The position numbers and the translations under genes were made by a program. The notes under the pieces are model-generated. The model did not search any database, had not been told where the DNA came from, and saw only the letters and a list, made by a program, of their open reading frames with translations. Of a stretch of DNA of 64,000 bases, positions 8,316-15,418 are shown piece by piece (the stretch's first letter is position 1; each line of letters begins with the position of its first letter). Source of the DNA: Marinobacter arenosus (GTDB taxonomy: Bacteria > Pseudomonadota > Gammaproteobacteria > Pseudomonadales > Oleiphilaceae); assembly GCF_019264345.1 (NCBI RefSeq), contig NZ_JAHVAO010000001.1:2976001-3040000 (forward strand). The letters run 5' to 3'.

Positions 8316-8792
8316 ATGAAAGGCGATAAAAAGGTTATTCAGTATCTCAACAAGGTCCTCGCCAACGAGTTGACCGCCATTAACCAGTACTTCCTTCACT
8401 CCCGCATGTACAAGGATTGGGGGATTACCAAGCTGGCTGCCAAGGAATACGAGGAATCCATCGATGAAATGAAGCACGCCGATCAATTGATCGAGCGCAT
8501 CCTGTTTCTCGAGGGACTGCCCAACCTCCAGGACCTGAACAAGCTGCTGATCGGTGAAAACGTCGAGGAGATGATCACCTGTGACCTCAAGCTGGAGCAG
8601 ACCGCCCACGTTGATCTGAAAGAAGCCGTGGCCTACTGCGAGCAGGTTCAGGATTACGGCAGCCGCCAGCTGTTTCGCAGTATCCTCGACAGTGAGGAAG
8701 AGCACATCGACTGGCTGGAAACCCAGCTCGAACTCATCTCCCAGATGGGCATCCAGAATTACATCCAGCTTCAGTCAGCCGCCGCGGAGTAA
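8316..8792 (+). CDS. bfr: Bacterioferritin (heme-binding, ferroxidase-competent)
   Basis: Iron-storage subunit, 158 residues, forming a 24-mer cage. The complete dinuclear ferroxidase centre is present: E18, E51, H54, E94, E127 and H130. Met52 is the axial ligand of the inter-subunit heme, so this is the heme-type, catalytically active Bfr rather than one of the specialised single-function paralogues some bacteria use. Start supported by AGGGAGCC upstream. The partner ferredoxin Bfd is the preceding gene. Only 9 bp separate it from the phosphomannomutase gene, suggesting read-through. Confidence 0.97.
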   Translation: MKGDKKVIQYLNKVLANELTAINQYFLHSRMYKDWGITKLAAKEYEESIDEMKHADQLIERILFLEGLPNLQDLNKLLIGENVEEMITCDLKLEQTAHVDLKEAVAYCEQVQDYGSRQLFRSILDSEEEHIDWLETQLELISQMGIQNYIQLQSAAAE

Positions 8793-8801
8793 CCCCCGAC
8801 A

Positions 8802-10154
8802 ATGGACCTGTCCTGTTTTAAAGCCTATGACCTGCGCGGTCGGGTGCCTGACCAGTTGAACCCGACCCTGGCCGAGCGCATCGGCCGAGCCTATGTCGAG
8901 ATTACCGGTGCCAAGAAAGTCATCGTCGGTTACGACATCCGCCTGTCCAGCCCGGACATTGCCGAAGCGTTGAGTTCGGGCCTGATGGCTGCCGGCGCGG
9001 ACGTTTTCGACATTGGTCTTTGCGGCACCGAGATGGTGTATTTTGCCACCAGCCATTACGGCATGGACGGCGGCATCATGGTGACCGCCAGCCATAATCC
9101 GAGAGATCACAACGGCATGAAGATGGTGGGCCCGGACTCGCGCCCCATCAGCTCCGACAACGGTCTGAACGACATTCGGGATCGGGTGCTGGAACCTTTC
9201 GCCGATGCTCCTGCGCTGGGACGTTACGAGCCGCTGGAAGCCATGAGTGCCTACATCGACCACCTGCTGGGTTACGTGGACGCGGGCTCGCTGAAGCCCA
9301 TGACCATCGTCGCAAATGCCGGCAACGGTGGCGCGGGCCTCGTGATCGATGAACTCGAACAGCACCTGCCGTTCGAATTCGTAAAAGTACACCATCAGGC
9401 CGACGGCCACTTCCCCAACGGCGTACCCAACCCGATCCTGCCGGAGAACCGCACCGTGACCGCCGAGGCGGTGGTGGAGGAAGGGGCCGCCATGGGTATC
9501 GCCTGGGACGGCGACTACGACCGCTGTTTCTTCTTCGACGAAAACGGCCGGTTCATCGAAGGCTACTACATCGTTGGCCTGCTGGCCGACCAGTTCCTGC
9601 GCAAGACCGGCGGTGGCAAGGTGATTCACGACCCGCGCCTGACCTGGAACACCCTGGACCTGGTGAAGGCCGCCGGCGGCGAAGCCATCGAGAGCAAGAC
9701 CGGCCACGCCTTCATCAAACAGCGCATGCGCGATGAAGACGCGGTCTATGGTGGCGAAATGAGCGCCCACCATTACTTCCGGGACTTCGCCTACTGCGAC
9801 AGCGGCATGATTCCGTGGCTGTTGGTGGCCGAGCGTTTGAGCCAGTCCGGCCAGACCCTGTCGTCACTGATCGACGCCCGCATCGAAGCCTACCCGGCCA
9901 GCGGAGAGATCAACCGGACCATTGCCGATCCCCCAAAGGTCATTGCCGCCATCGAAGCCAAGTACGGCGTCGGCGCGAAAAGTGTCAGCCATGTGGACGG
10001 CGTCAGCATCGAGTTCGACGACTGGCGCTTCAACCTCCGGATGTCCAACACGGAGCCGGTTGTTCGCCTGAATGTGGAATCACGGGGTGACATCCCGCTG
10101 ATGGAAGCAAAGACTGAAGAGTTGCTGGCCGAAATGGAAAGGCTGAACGAGTAA
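8802..10154 (+). CDS. manB: Phosphomannomutase (CpsG/ManB type)
   Basis: Interconverts mannose-6-phosphate and mannose-1-phosphate for GDP-mannose-derived surface sugars; 450 residues, cytoplasmic. The alpha-D-phosphohexomutase architecture is complete: phosphoserine loop TASHNP with catalytic S97, metal loop DGDYDR with D236, D238 and D240, sugar loop GGEMSAHHYF and C-terminal phosphate-binding loop RMSNTEPVVRLN. Some family members also act on glucose phosphates. No other polysaccharide genes are adjacent, and the closeness to bfr is unusual. Confidence 0.9.
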   Translation: MDLSCFKAYDLRGRVPDQLNPTLAERIGRAYVEITGAKKVIVGYDIRLSSPDIAEALSSGLMAAGADVFDIGLCGTEMVYFATSHYGMDGGIMVTASHNPRDHNGMKMVGPDSRPISSDNGLNDIRDRVLEPFADAPALGRYEPLEAMSAYIDHLLGYVDAGSLKPMTIVANAGNGGAGLVIDELEQHLPFEFVKVHHQADGHFPNGVPNPILPENRTVTAEAVVEEGAAMGIAWDGDYDRCFFFDENGRFIEGYYIVGLLADQFLRKTGGGKVIHDPRLTWNTLDLVKAAGGEAIESKTGHAFIKQRMRDEDAVYGGEMSAHHYFRDFAYCDSGMIPWLLVAERLSQSGQTLSSLIDARIEAYPASGEINRTIADPPKVIAAIEAKYGVGAKSVSHVDGVSIEFDDWRFNLRMSNTEPVVRLNVESRGDIPLMEAKTEELLAEMERLNE

Positions 10155-10205
10155 TTCCTTGCCCAAGTCCGGCAAAGCTAAACCGGACGGCCAGTAGAAG
10201 CTCGC

Positions 10206-10315
10206 AGGGCAAGCGGGCGGGGCCTTCTGAAACTGTGCGGAGCCAAGGATGGCGGAGCTCAAGCGCCACATGGATGTGCTTGAGCGGGTTTCGGAAGGCC
10301 CTGTTCGCTTGCCCT
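10206..10315 (+). repeat. Structured inverted-repeat element 1 with two GGA-loop hairpins
   Basis: Two 28-nt arms (10206-10233 and 10288-10315) pair along their full length: 24 Watson-Crick pairs and 4 G-U wobbles in + strand RNA. Inside are GCCAAGGATGGC (10242-10253) and a bulged hairpin, GCTCAAG (10257-10263) with CTTGAGC (10279-10285) enclosing CACAT-GG-ATGTG (10267-10278). Both inner loops expose GGA in a CANGGANG context, and the second reads ACATGGATGT, the CsrA/RsmA consensus. It lies between convergent phosphomannomutase and phospholipase genes and may also stop transcription, though it has no U tract. A second element with the same plan lies at 35617-35721. Confidence 0.85.
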
Positions 10316-10325
10316 AACTCCTGAG

Positions 10326-11438
10326 TCAGAGCCAGTCGTTCAGCATAATCCCGATACCAAACCGCTCAATCCGGTGGTTGTAGTCAATCAGACTCTCCCC
10401 ATACCCGTTGTAGTACTGGAAAAAGCCCTTAACCGTATCCCCCATCGGAAAGCTGTACCCGAACTCCACCGACGTCTTGTTGTCCGACCGCAGATTGTTC
10501 CTCACGTTCAGGGAAAACGTACGGTCCTCGCTCAGCTTGTACACCGTTGTGTAGTTCGCATAACCCAGGTAGCGATCGATGTCCGGGTTGTCGTCTTCAC
10601 TGTTTTCCGGAATGCGGTACCAGGGCTGGACGATGAACAGCCAGCGGTCATAGCTGTAGGCGGCGGAAGCGATGATGCGGTTCCAGCTTCGGGACCGTGG
10701 TTCGGATTGGCCGTTGGATTGATGATTGAAACCGATCGTCAGCGCATTCAGGGTCCCCTTGCCAATCTTCCAATCGGTCTGGTACCGCATGAAGATCTCG
10801 GGTTCGTAGTTGGTTTCCCGGAACGGCGCGGAATCGTCCCGGTTGTATACCTGCCAGAACGATTTCTGGGTGTAGCCGAACCAGAGTGTGGTGCGGTCAT
10901 CCAGCATCCCTGTGAACAGCGGCACCTTGAAGCTGATCTGGTATTTTGCCTCTTCGCGCTCCAGGTCATAGTCGTAGCTGGCAGCGCCCAGGCTTGGACT
11001 TGTGGGCCTCGAGTTCGGGGACTTGACCCAGCTGATGGGCAGGATGTAAGTCGGCCGATAGCCGACAAAACTGCCCGAAAAGCTGAATACGGCCTTCTCC
11101 GCAGCGATGTACTGATCAACAATGGAGTCCATCACGCCTTCATCATTGTCGCCGTCGCCGGCCATGTCCTGCACCTTGGCTTCACGCGTGGGCAGGGTTT
11201 TATTCGCTTCCTCTTCAATTTCCCTGACCTTGTCCGGATTCGCCTCTTCCCGAGCCCGGCTCGGGTCCAGGACCCGGTCATAACAAGCGAGCCGGCGAAT
11301 ACCGTTTTCGATCAGGGCGCACTCCTCAGCGGTGAGCTTCGGTGCGCCGTCATCGGGAGTGGTGGTTTCCTGAGCGCCCGCCATGCTCGAGGCCAGAGCC
11401 AGTCCCAACGTGGCCGACGCGTAGAGGAGTGAGCGCAT
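10326..11438 (-). CDS. pldA: Outer-membrane phospholipase A (OMPLA)
   Basis: Outer-membrane beta-barrel that hydrolyses mislocalised phospholipids in the outer leaflet; 370 residues. The catalytic triad is visible as H239 and S241 (FNHQSNGQS) plus N253 (RSRSWNR), with the same 2 and 12 residue spacings as E. coli PldA. It starts with a Sec signal peptide ending near AGAQE. Residues 36-110 are an extra N-terminal acidic region with ECALIENGIRRLACYDRV, seen in longer members of the family. The ATG at 11438 is chosen over upstream codons because it begins the signal peptide and has GAGGG 7 nt upstream. It follows a small membrane-protein gene by 10 bp. Confidence 0.93.
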   Translation of the reverse strand: MRSLLYASATLGLALASSMAGAQETTTPDDGAPKLTAEECALIENGIRRLACYDRVLDPSRAREEANPDKVREIEEEANKTLPTREAKVQDMAGDGDNDEGVMDSIVDQYIAAEKAVFSFSGSFVGYRPTYILPISWVKSPNSRPTSPSLGAASYDYDLEREEAKYQISFKVPLFTGMLDDRTTLWFGYTQKSFWQVYNRDDSAPFRETNYEPEIFMRYQTDWKIGKGTLNALTIGFNHQSNGQSEPRSRSWNRIIASAAYSYDRWLFIVQPWYRIPENSEDDNPDIDRYLGYANYTTVYKLSEDRTFSLNVRNNLRSDNKTSVEFGYSFPMGDTVKGFFQYYNGYGESLIDYNHRIERFGIGIMLNDWL

Positions 11439-11448
11439 GTGCAGGCCC

Positions 11449-11787
11449 TCAGGTGGCGTTAAGGCTGAGCCAGGTGTTGGCAACGCCATACACCCAGACC
11501 CCGATCAGGGTCACGGCCAGCAGTGCAAACACCACCTTGTGGCGAAACCGGTTGGCGGCCTCCGCTGCCGCCACCCAGCGCAGGTACATCAAGCCGATAA
11601 AGCTCAGGAAAACACCGAGGCTGGCGGCCGCCGGTATCAGCAACCAGGCCGCGCTGAGCTGGCTGCCGTCGGCCGTCTGGCTTGAGAACCAGCCCATGGA
11701 TGCCAGCAAAATGGCAAGGGCCGAAAACTCCGCAATCAGCAGTGGCTTGCGTAATGGGTGCGGGGGAGGAGCGTCTGGTCGGGACAT
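11449..11787 (-). CDS. Small membrane protein of unknown function
   Basis: 112 residues with three predicted membrane segments (about residues 17-33, 45-67 and 84-105) and a Pro-rich, basic cytoplasmic N-terminus. I do not recognise the family. It sits 10 bp upstream of pldA on the same strand and is probably co-transcribed, so an envelope-related role is plausible but not shown. Confidence 0.7.
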   Translation of the reverse strand: MSRPDAPPPHPLRKPLLIAEFSALAILLASMGWFSSQTADGSQLSAAWLLIPAAASLGVFLSFIGLMYLRWVAAAEAANRFRHKVVFALLAVTLIGVWVYGVANTWLSLNAT

Positions 11788-11935
11788 GCGGTGGTTCCTG
11801 GGTTCCTGAATGGTCGGCGGATCTATGGTAACCGGAATCGTTGCAAAACGCTGTTTGGCTTACGAAATGGCAATTAATCTGGCTCAGATCAAGCGCTGAT
11901 TTTGCCGTTTGGTTTTTTTGCCTGGGTTCAGTCGC

Positions 11936-11941
11936 TATAAT
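11936..11941 (+). promoter_or_regulatory. -10 element (TATAAT) for cytochrome c5 gene
   Basis: A perfect TATAAT lies 42 bp before the start codon. The upstream T-rich stretch (11913-11920) may serve as a weak -35. I looked for an FNR/ANR site nearby and found no convincing one. Confidence 0.55.
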
Positions 11942-11982
11942 GCGGGCACTGAAGATTATAACGCTCTAATGCGAGGTGCATT

Positions 11983-12402
11983 GTGAAGATGAAGAGAGTC
12001 CTGGCTGTCGTACTGCTTGGTTTCGGCCTCACCGCCGGTGCCGTGATGGCAAGTGTTGAAGATGAAATTCGTTCACGCATCGAACCGGTTGGTGAAGTGT
12101 GCCTCCAGGGTGACGAGTGCGGTGCTGCCGCTGCGCCGACCCAAACCGCCAGTTCTGGCCCCCGCCCTGGCCCGGAAGTCTATGACGCCGTCTGCATGGC
12201 CTGCCACACCACCGGCGCCGCCGGTGCACCGAAAATCGGCGATACCGCTGCCTGGGCGCCGCGCATCGACAAGGGCCTGGAGACTCTCGTCAACCATGCG
12301 ATCAACGGTTTCAACGCCATGCCGGCCAAAGGTGGTTGTGCGAACTGTCCGGATGAGGAAATCGCCAACGCCGTCGAGCACATCGTGTCGCAAAGCCAGT
12401 AA
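11983..12402 (+). CDS. Cytochrome c5 family protein
   Basis: Periplasmic monoheme electron carrier, 139 residues. It has a signal peptide ending near VMASVED, heme motif C71-M-A-C74-H75, probable axial M113 (NAMPAKGGC), and the C119/C122 pair (CANC) that forms the disulfide typical of cytochrome c5. Residues 40-65 are a low-complexity linker with two extra cysteines (C40, C46). The GTG start at 11983 has GAGG 6 nt upstream; an ATG two codons later is the alternative. Monocistronic: its own promoter and a strong terminator follow. Confidence 0.93.
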   Translation: MKMKRVLAVVLLGFGLTAGAVMASVEDEIRSRIEPVGEVCLQGDECGAAAAPTQTASSGPRPGPEVYDAVCMACHTTGAAGAPKIGDTAAWAPRIDKGLETLVNHAINGFNAMPAKGGCANCPDEEIANAVEHIVSQSQ

Positions 12403-12424
12403 CGTCTGGCTGGGCAGGCAAACG

Positions 12425-12453
12425 AAAGCCCCCGCAAGTGCGGGGGCTTTTTT
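12425..12453. terminator. Strong intrinsic terminator, bidirectional
   Basis: GCCCCCGC (12428-12435) and GCGGGGGC (12440-12447) form a perfect 8-bp GC stem with an AAGT loop, followed by TTTTTT and preceded by AAA. It ends the cytochrome gene and can also serve the convergent gene on the minus strand. Confidence 0.9.
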
Positions 12454-12478
12454 GTGGGTCATTTCTGGCTCGTTGCGG

Positions 12479-13033
12479 TCACGGCAGCGGTATGAACGTC
12501 AGTTCGCCACCGATGCGACGAGTCTCGCCCGTCTCCATCCGGATCGCAATGCTCCAGTTTTTCGGTCCTCCAGTGTGATCGTGGTCCACCTCCCGGGTGT
12601 CCAGTCGCGGATCCAGCCAGCCAAAGTTGCCGGACTGGGACAGGGTCATCCAGGTGACCGTTGCCGGTTCCTGTCCGATGTCCGGGGCTGGAGGTGCAGA
12701 CCGATTGGGCAGCGCCTGCCAGCTGGGGCTGGCGCTGTTCACCTGCACTTCCCGCCGCGTGAATTTCAGGAAGGCCTCGCCTTCGGTGCCGAGGACGGTG
12801 AGCGGGCGCTCACCCCGGTAGCGAAGCAGGATGCCAGGCCTCGGGGCATCCAGGATCATGGCGCTGAGGCCGGGTATGTCCGGCTGTTCGGTGATACGGG
12901 CCTTGACCACGCCCTCCGGCAGGTCACCCGCTTCCGGTGCGCCATGGGCCGCTGTCAGCCCGGAGGCTGACAGGGACGCCAGGCCGAACAGCACCAGACT
13001 GGCGATACCGCCTCTGGTTTGTCCGAATGTCAT
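12479..13033 (-). CDS. Secreted protein of unknown function, co-encoded with the copper-radical oxidase
   Basis: 184 residues with an N-terminal signal peptide (cleavage near LTAAHGAPEA). The body is probably all-beta, with 'RPGILLRYRGERPLTVLG', 'WLDPRLD' and a closing 'WSIAIRMETGETRRIGGELTFIP', a pattern seen in conserved secreted proteins whose central motif reads roughly W-x-D-x-R. No catalytic motif is recognised. Only 15 bp separate it from the oxidase gene, so it is probably translated from the same mRNA and may help copper loading, folding or cell-surface placement of the oxidase; that is inference. Confidence 0.75.
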   Translation of the reverse strand: MTFGQTRGGIASLVLFGLASLSASGLTAAHGAPEAGDLPEGVVKARITEQPDIPGLSAMILDAPRPGILLRYRGERPLTVLGTEGEAFLKFTRREVQVNSASPSWQALPNRSAPPAPDIGQEPATVTWMTLSQSGNFGWLDPRLDTREVDHDHTGGPKNWSIAIRMETGETRRIGGELTFIPLP

Positions 13034-13048
13034 AGCGCCACTCCCGGG

Positions 13049-15313
13049 TCAGAGGATCTCAAGTGTCGACTCGATGATGCCGTCCTCGGTTGTCGTGTCA
13101 CTGGCCATCTGGGTCGGTGCCATGCATTCGAGGCTTTCATTGACCACCGTGATGGGCGCGGACACCGATGGCACCCGGCCTTCCGGCGTATCCTTGCTGA
13201 CGAACAGCATGTATTCGCCCGCGGGCACCACGTTGTGGTTGTCCGGCATGGTCAGGGTCACCTTGTTGCCTGCCTGCTTCTCCATCTTCAGCTCAACCGC
13301 GCGCTGGTCACCGTCGACGACGTGAGTCATCACGGTCCGGCGGATCAACAGTGCCTTGTCGATGGCGTCGGCTTGATCAACCTTGACGTTGAAGCGGTCC
13401 CCGATGGTCAGGTTGCTCGGTGCGCTTTCGATCTTCGGGCGATCGTTGCGCATGGCATAGGGCGGTGTGTAGATCTCGAAGCTGGGATCACGGCCGTCAT
13501 AGGGCGCCAGGCCGAAGTCCTGCAGATCGACAAAGGTCAGGTAGGCGGTGTTGATCGGCGAATGGCCGGCAATCATCACGCGGCCATCTTCCATCAGCAC
13601 CGCGGTGTTGTGGTAGGTGCGGGCGCGCTGGCCGGTGGCCATCTCGGTCCAGGTGCCGGTTTCCGGATCAAAACGTTCGGCCGTGCGGATCGGGCCTTCC
13701 AGGCCGGGCGCCACGACACCGTCCCGGTTGCCGCCGCTGAAGACCATGACGCTGCCATCCGGCATCAGAACGTTGGTGCCATACCAGCGCGGCTGGTTCA
13801 GCGGGCCGGTCAGCCGTGACTCGTAGCCGATCTCTTCACCGTTGGTGGTGATGCGGTCGATCCGGCTCTGGTCGGTCGGCAGGTAACCACCCGGGTTGGT
13901 GAGTAACGCGTAGCTGGGCACGCCGCCGGCGGTCAGCAGTTCAACGTCGGTGTACTCGCCGTTGGCGTTGGGCTTCAGTGGCAGCATGGTCGACGAGGTT
14001 GACCCCCTCATGCCGCCGGCAATGGCCATCCGCAGATCTTCCTCGGATACGCCCAGGTCAGCCGCGCTTTCCAGCAAGTCGCTGGGTGACGCCAGTACGC
14101 CGCCAAGCAGGGACAGTGACTGTTCCAGGGAGGCGTTGGTGACGTTGAGCGTGCTGCTCAGTTGGCTCAGGCCGGCTTCATCCAGCCTCAGCGGAAGTCC
14201 CGCATAGCCGATATCAGTCCAGCGCTGGGTTTCGGGATTGAAACTGGCCACGATGTTCCACAGCGCCTGATCGTACCCCTGGCCAAACGGGTTAAAGGCC
14301 TGGCCGCCGGCGTTGTAGAAAACGTGGCCATTGGGCAGCAGGTGCATGCGCGGGTACAGCGGCAGCGACCGGTCGGCGGTGGATGGGTTTTCCGACCAGG
14401 TGCCGGCGCACGGGTCGTAGGTTTCGGTTTGGGCCACGTTGCGACCGCTGTTCAGGGGCTCGTCTGGATAGACGGGCTTGAGCAGCTTGGTCACGCCGCT
14501 GGCAACGAAGACGTCGCCGCTGCCCAGGGTAACCAGAGACGGGTACCAGCGGCCGTAGGTCATGTCGCCACTCTGGCGCCAGGTGTTGGTCTCCTCATCG
14601 AAAATCCGGGAGTTCTTGATGCCCTCGAGTTCGGCAACGCCCAGAGGCAGTCCATCGACGCCCGGTTCGGAGTAATAGTCGGTGCCACCGACGGCCATCA
14701 CGTCGCCGTTGGCCAGCCCGATCACGTCCGAGCAGAACAGGGCACCATCGTTTTTGCTGGTGTTGTCGGCGGTGTCGATAACGCCGTCGAGCTCAGTACC
14801 ATCCAGCAGTGTTTCGCTGTCGTTGCCGTCGGGGTTGGCGCCGGCATCCAGTGGCGAGGGCTTGAGCCACGAGGGGTTATCGTTTTCATCCAGTGAGAGT
14901 ACCCGGGTCTGGTCGTTGACGGACACCTCGCCGAATTCGGCGACGATCGACAGTTCCACGTTCTCCGTCCCTTCCAGGGCATTCAGATAGAGCAGGCGTC
15001 CGTCCTTGAGAAGCGCCATCGTGCCGGCGGCAGGCTTGCACTCGTCGAGACCGTCATCACGGGTGATGCACTTTTCATCGGTCCTGACCGCTTCACCGTC
15101 CACAATGATGGTGGGTTCGGCGAAGGGTTCGCTGAACGTGCCTTTGCCATCATAGCTGGCCTGGAACGTGGGTTCCCCGGTCTGTGTGGTGGTGTCGTCG
15201 GCCGAGCCGTCCAACAAGCCACCCAAGAGGCCGGCGCTGACGGTGGTCGACCCGGCAGCCAACAGCAGAAATGAACCGGTGACTCGCGAGAATCGCTTCG
15301 GTATTCGGGACAT
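13049..15313 (-). CDS. Secreted copper-radical oxidase, galactose/glyoxal oxidase-like (kelch + DUF1929)
   Basis: 754 residues, exported by a Sec signal peptide (about residues 1-28). Kelch-type beta-propeller repeats fill residues 190-600 and a C-terminal E-set (DUF1929) covers 615-735. The residues that build the copper-radical site of galactose oxidase are all present in the right contexts: C194 (LFCSDVIGLANGDVMAVGG) and Y257 (GRWYPS), which form the Cys-Tyr cofactor, Y567-H568 (RTYHNTA) and H664 (THVVDGDQR). The enzyme should oxidise primary alcohols or aldehydes to aldehydes or acids with release of H2O2; substrate unknown. Residues 375-440 are an insertion predicted to be helical. A small secreted protein is encoded 15 bp downstream. 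Confidence 0.88.
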   Translation of the reverse strand: MSRIPKRFSRVTGSFLLLAAGSTTVSAGLLGGLLDGSADDTTTQTGEPTFQASYDGKGTFSEPFAEPTIIVDGEAVRTDEKCITRDDGLDECKPAAGTMALLKDGRLLYLNALEGTENVELSIVAEFGEVSVNDQTRVLSLDENDNPSWLKPSPLDAGANPDGNDSETLLDGTELDGVIDTADNTSKNDGALFCSDVIGLANGDVMAVGGTDYYSEPGVDGLPLGVAELEGIKNSRIFDEETNTWRQSGDMTYGRWYPSLVTLGSGDVFVASGVTKLLKPVYPDEPLNSGRNVAQTETYDPCAGTWSENPSTADRSLPLYPRMHLLPNGHVFYNAGGQAFNPFGQGYDQALWNIVASFNPETQRWTDIGYAGLPLRLDEAGLSQLSSTLNVTNASLEQSLSLLGGVLASPSDLLESAADLGVSEEDLRMAIAGGMRGSTSSTMLPLKPNANGEYTDVELLTAGGVPSYALLTNPGGYLPTDQSRIDRITTNGEEIGYESRLTGPLNQPRWYGTNVLMPDGSVMVFSGGNRDGVVAPGLEGPIRTAERFDPETGTWTEMATGQRARTYHNTAVLMEDGRVMIAGHSPINTAYLTFVDLQDFGLAPYDGRDPSFEIYTPPYAMRNDRPKIESAPSNLTIGDRFNVKVDQADAIDKALLIRRTVMTHVVDGDQRAVELKMEKQAGNKVTLTMPDNHNVVPAGEYMLFVSKDTPEGRVPSVSAPITVVNESLECMAPTQMASDTTTEDGIIESTLEIL

Positions 15314-15338
15314 AGTGTCCTCCTGATCTTGTTGTTGT

Positions 15339-15361
15339 AAAAACGGGATTTAAGGTCCCGT
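15339..15361 (-). terminator. Intrinsic terminator downstream of rep
   Basis: Read on the minus strand, ACGGGA pairs with TCCCGT around a 7-nt loop and is followed by TTTT. It would end rep mRNA before the oxidase gene that follows on the same strand. Confidence 0.6.
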
Positions 15362-15418
15362 CTGTGACAACGGATCAGGATTCGAAGCAGATGCAGTAAA
15401 TGTGAAAAAAAGTGAAAC

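Noticed and set aside
8775..9773. Minus-strand open frame (332 codons) opposite the phosphomannomutase
   Set aside because: The sense gene has all catalytic motifs; the antisense product is low-similarity and His/Val-rich, typical of shadow frames.
10206..10315. Ordinary intrinsic terminator as the sole explanation of element 1
   Set aside because: The stem is far longer than a terminator, there is no U tract, and two internal hairpins with conserved loop motifs remain unexplained; a secondary role in ending transcription is still possible.
11880..11900. Possible FNR/ANR box before the cytochrome c5 gene
   Set aside because: Only the ATCAA half-site is good; the other half matches TTGAT at two of five positions.
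12053..12970. Plus-strand open frame running out of the cytochrome c5 gene through the terminator
   Set aside because: It is in another frame from the cytochrome, crosses a strong terminator and overlaps the antisense of a secreted-protein gene.
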